Positions 59,961 through 64,000 of a stretch of 64,000 nt of DNA are shown piece by piece. Source of the DNA: Bactrocera neohumeralis (lineage: Eukaryota; Arthropoda; Insecta; Diptera; Tephritidae); contig NC_065920.1 of NCBI RefSeq assembly GCF_024586455.1, forward strand, positions 18,500,144 to 18,564,143, read 5' to 3'. Below the pieces are notes generated by a model. The model saw only the letters and a list, made by a program, of their open reading frames with translations. It made no database searches and was not told the DNA's origin. Position 1 is the first letter of the stretch, and every line of letters starts with the position of its first letter. A program made the translations under genes and the position numbers.

Positions 59961-62505
59961 TATGGGCTTAGAAACGATGTAAAGTTGATCGAAGTTGTAA
60001 ACCTTGTATTCATGAGTTTTGAAAGAACATACTTTGAACTAACACTTAACTCTTTTAGTAACCCTATTTTCAAAATTTGCGTCGTGCTGAGCAATTGCAG
60101 GATATTTTTGGTTACGGTTGCAATACAGTTTATACTCCTTTTTGAATTTTCTTCCTTTTTTACCCAAAACAGAACGCAAAACCGCATACATCCTTACATA
60201 CTATAATAGCCTGCAGCTGCAGCGATCTCCACTGATTGCTTTGCTGGTACGGCTGGCCGGTCTTTTCTGCCTTAGCATTCAGCAGCACGAACCAATCGCG
60301 CCAAGCGGCATTTAGCATTTGCTATGCGACGACTTCTGGCATCAGCCACGGCATCAGCGCGTCAGCATCATAGTCTTCCAAGAGTCAACCAGACGAGAGC
60401 CAATCTACTAAAGCAGGCAGGCAGCCAGGCAAGCACGCAGTCAGCGGTAAGACCTTCCATGAGCCTGCACTACTGCCGCCTGCCAGCCCATTGTAAAGCT
60501 GACAGCATTGGCGACGCAAAGTCGCGTCTTTAGCGCGTCTGCAGCGCGACTCGCGATTCGCAATTCGAGTTTCGCGCATTGCTTTTACCTTTTTCTCGTT
60601 CATTATTTTGTTTGTGGCATTGCCGTGAGGCTGCGTAGACTTGTTGCTTTTATTTAGCATTTATTCTTGTTTTTGTTATTGTTTTTGCTTGATGTTTATG
60701 AACGAGATTTGAAAAGATTTTAAGATTCATTCTGCGATTTCTCCGCCGACGGGGAACGCAGAGAGGCACCGTTGTGGGAATACAACAGTGTGAAGGTTGT
60801 TGCAAAATACCCTCAACACACATTCGTACATACGTACATTCTTCCACACATACCTGTTGCGAAGATATGCGAAAGTACGCGCGTAAGGCTTGCTGTTGCT
60901 GCTGGTGTTGGTGTTAGCCGCTATTGTTGCTGCGGCAGCAATGCGCGGTACCTTTAGTGCAAAATCGTGTATGACTTTGCATATGCGGACGCGCAAAGTG
61001 CATATTTGGTCGGATCCAGCCAACGCCTGTGGAGCATAGTGCGCGTAATCCTCGAAATCGCTACCGTCTCAGCAGCGTGGCAGAGCATAAATTTTTGACC
61101 GGTAGGCGTTTAGACAGACAGTGTGAAATGTGCAACATGTTGCACTGACGCGTCTACAAATGCAACAACAACAGGGCTAACATTCCTGCTAAAGGCGAAT
61201 GCAGCGAATGAAAAACATGAAAAACCAATTTTACACAAAAAATGGAAATTTTTTAAATTTCTGGTCTGAAGCCTTCAAAGCAATAACTGCCAGCTGCAAA
61301 ACCAAGAAAATCCGCTTATTATTTCACGTGTAACTATAAAGAGGTCGCTTATGATCATGATATCGGCCGTCTTCGATTCGCCACTTCTTTGCGTGCGCGG
61401 CTCTCTCGTCAAAAAAATTGCAGCTAAAATCTAAGATTTAGCTGATCTTGAAGCCGTTCGCTGCGTGGAAATATATTATTCATGTTCCGTTTTGCGCTGC
61501 AATTTTTCCAAGCTTTTTTAAGGCTTGCAAAGTATACCTCTGTATCGCCGAAACGTTCGACTCAAGTTTGTTAAAGATTTTCGCCCGCTCTACAAGTTCG
61601 TTTAAATCCAGCTACTTAAGAAATAAGCCAGGCGATAATCCCTTTCTTTCAACCCTTTTCTCTTTTGCGTTAGCTCTTCACAATTAAAATTTGTTTCTGC
61701 AACATGTTGCTCAACATTTTTCCTTAATAATGTAATTCCTTAATAAAACTCAGGTGTCAGCTTTCCTAACTGTCATGCAATATTTTTTCTCAATAACTCT
61801 GTAAATATTTGCCGTGTTTAATCGCACATATAGCACTTAATCAATATATCAATAAAGTATAGCTATCATGTTTAACCGTTGTTGTTCGAATTGTTGTTGA
61901 GACACAAGTAAATATAGATTTAGGTCTTATTGCTCAATACTTATTGCTTATCGAAGCAAAATATCTTTATTGTAAGCAAACAAATTGACTAAAGGAAATT
62001 GCTTTTTATTATTATTATTTTCATTTTATTAATAATAAACACTACAAACAAGAACTGTAATTGAGTTGCGTTTATAAAACACATTCGTTTTAAAGAGTTC
62101 TTCGCGCCGTAACTTCGATCATAGATATTTATAATTTCGAAATTAATTTTTTTCCATCCATATCTACAGTCAATTTATTGCCATAAAATTATCATGAACT
62201 GAATTAGTGTTAAGTGCATGTTTCATGAGAGATAGTGTTCTTAAGAAACCTTGAAATTAGTTGGAATCGAAACACAATCGTGAATAAATTTTTATTTTTA
62301 CTTGTATTAGCTTATTTTACTTTATCATAACAATGACTATGATTAGTGCTCTGTTCTCATTCAAAAATGATCAAAAATTATCAAAAGCGATTCATATTTT
62401 GTCTAACCCCTATACTCGTATACACCAAATGTTAAAATGTCCGTGCCTCCAGTTGACGTTATACCAAAAATATTAGTCTTAAAAGATATGAGAAACTTTG
62501 TAAAG
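59961..62505. other. ~2.5 kb gene-free stretch
   Basis: No gene recognised. 60180-61200 is GC-richer with GCAGGCAGGCAGCCAGGCAA-like repeats at 60414-60433. A perfect 16-bp palindrome GTGCAACATGTTGCAC is at 61130-61145. 61700-62450 is AT-rich. Confidence 0.35.
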
Positions 62506-63600
62506 GGTGATCCATTTCGAGGTTCCCTACTTTTTTTTAAAGAAAAAGCACAGAAACTTCAAATTTAATTTGGAATTTTTATTATCATTCGAAAGAACAT
62601 TCTTTGACATTTATTTTTTGAAGATTATCTCTTTTCAATGTTGGCCGCGGCTAAATGGTCCATCCGTTGAGCCCAATTTTCGATGACTCATTCGAGCATT
62701 TCGACTGGTAACTGGCGAATGACACGCGTGTTGTTTTGCTTCAAGGCCGGAATCGAAGCGGTATTGTCCACATAGATTTTAGACTTTACACATCCCCACA
62801 GGTGTGATATCACACGATCTTGGCAGCCAATCGGCCGGCCCTAAACGTGAAATTATCTGTTCACCGAAGTGTTATCTCAGTAAATCTATTGAATAATGCG
62901 ATGTGTGGGAAGTGGCGCGGTCTTGTTGACTCCAATTGTTGCCGAGATCACGAGCTTCAATTTCAGGCATCAAATAGTCGGTTATTATGGCGCGATAACG
63001 GTCGCATCATTTTTGAAGAAATATGAACTGATGATTCCATCGCCGCACAAACCACACCATACCGTTGTATTTTCTGGGTGAAATGGCAGCTTGAATCTCT
63101 TCAGGTGGCTCATGGTCCCAAATGCCGCAATTTTGCTTGTTTTACATACCCATCTTTGAACAAAATTTTGCCTGAAGACATCAGATAGTCTTGGAACTTT
63201 TCAAGAGCCCATAGAGCAAAGCGAAGTTGCTTGGTCACTCCTTAAGTCAGTCCGAGTTGCTGCGAACGGCGCCGAATCGACTCTCCACGGTTTTTATGGA
63301 CACTATCAGCTACGGCTGTTATATTTTCTTCACAACGTTCTGGACGTGGTCTATTCGGTCGAATATTATCCAATAATGAATGCTGGGTCTCAAAATGGGT
63401 GATGATGATGCGAATAGTACGCTCAGTAGGCTGATTGTGTTGACCATAAGTTGAGAAAGCGAGTGAGAACATTTTTTAAAGAACGTGAAATTTTGTAATA
63501 AAGTTGAACGATTTGTAAATGTTGTTCAGGCGTAAGTCTTTCCATGATGAAATGCCAAACAATACGGAACAAAAATAGCATAACAGCTTGACACTTCTCA
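62506..63600 (-). mobile_element. IS630/Tc1-mariner-type transposon relic, copy 2
   Basis: Left end AGGGTGATCCATTTCGAGGT then TCCCTACTTTTTTT. The minus strand encodes an HTH-type N-terminus (TYGQHNQPTERTIRIIITHF, SIRRRSQQLGLT) and C-terminal remnants matching 34650-34935. Frames are broken and the opposite terminal repeat was not found. Confidence 0.68.
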
Positions 63601-63639
63601 CCCGTGATCTGTCAAAAAGTGTCGATTTAGCCATGTCTG

Positions 63640-64000
63640 TCTCTCCATTTGTTTATACGCAAACTAGTTCCTTAGTTTTTGAGATAACGTTACACAGTAA
63701 TGATACACGTTCTTTTCACTTCAAGAAGCTGCTTATTTGGCGGCCCCGTCGATATCAAATATACAAACTGAACGATCGAAATCAAGTGCTTGTATGGAAA
63801 ACTTTTTCGTTCGAAGAGTTATCTTACGAAATGTGGTGGAGATTATTAATCAAGGGATTGCTACAATCTCCGAAGAGATTGTTCATATCGGATTACTATA
63901 GCGTTTAGCAGCTATGCTAACGATGAACGATGGAACTCAGGTGCTTGCTTAGAAAACTTTCTCATTTGACGAGATAACTTCAAGAAACCTGGCATGGGCT
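63640..64000. repeat. Dispersed repeat, 'GTTCAGTTTGTATGGCAGC' family, inverted
   Basis: On the minus strand the sequence gives CGATCGTTCAGTTTGTATAT and related blocks as in 15360-15715 and 17245-17460. Runs to the window edge. Confidence 0.5.

Noticed and set aside
61130..61145. 16-bp perfect palindrome GTGCAACATGTTGCAC
   Set aside because: Exact, but a 16-bp palindrome is not surprising in 64 kb and nothing nearby gives it a role.

Overview
This window is nuclear DNA of a higher fly (Diptera, Schizophora). The transposon load, short AT-rich introns and proteins close to their Drosophila counterparts suggest a tephritid-type fruit fly, but the family is an inference.

Left part, 1-12 kb, is a compact housekeeping block in alternating divergent and convergent order. 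It holds Syntaxin 5 (minus, 3' end outside the window), TMEM147 (plus), a 13-exon Rec8/C(2)M-type kleisin (minus), glia maturation factor Gmf (plus), a ZAD-C2H2 zinc-finger factor (minus) and ribosomal protein eL34 (plus). Each exon chain was joined by hand, with splice sites and reading phase agreeing at every junction.

Right part, 12-64 kb, looks like one very long intron. A short plus-strand exon at 12151-12241 encodes an initiator Met and a signal-peptide-like stretch, then ends in a strong donor. I find no later coding exon, but two sites on the same strand (29022/29023 and 52145/52146) have the exact form of recursive splice sites: a long pyrimidine tract, then AG directly followed by GTAAGT. 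The host gene was not recognised.

Nested in this presumed intron are an 8-exon CYP4-family P450 on the minus strand (13081-16911, with a dead mariner in its first intron) and twelve identical tRNA-Gly(GCC) genes at 33.4-55.1 kb, eleven minus and one plus. Two tRNA pairs with their spacers are copies of one ~1 kb segmental duplication. The remainder is mostly decayed mobile DNA: many minus-strand fragments of one LINE family with a GAA-rich tail, an RNase H-bearing LINE, several internally deleted mariner elements, two copies of another IS630-like transposon, and short dispersed repeats. The long stretches between these show no convincing genes.

The leading hypothesis is recursive splicing of a long intron that also hosts an antisense P450 and a tRNA-Gly cluster.
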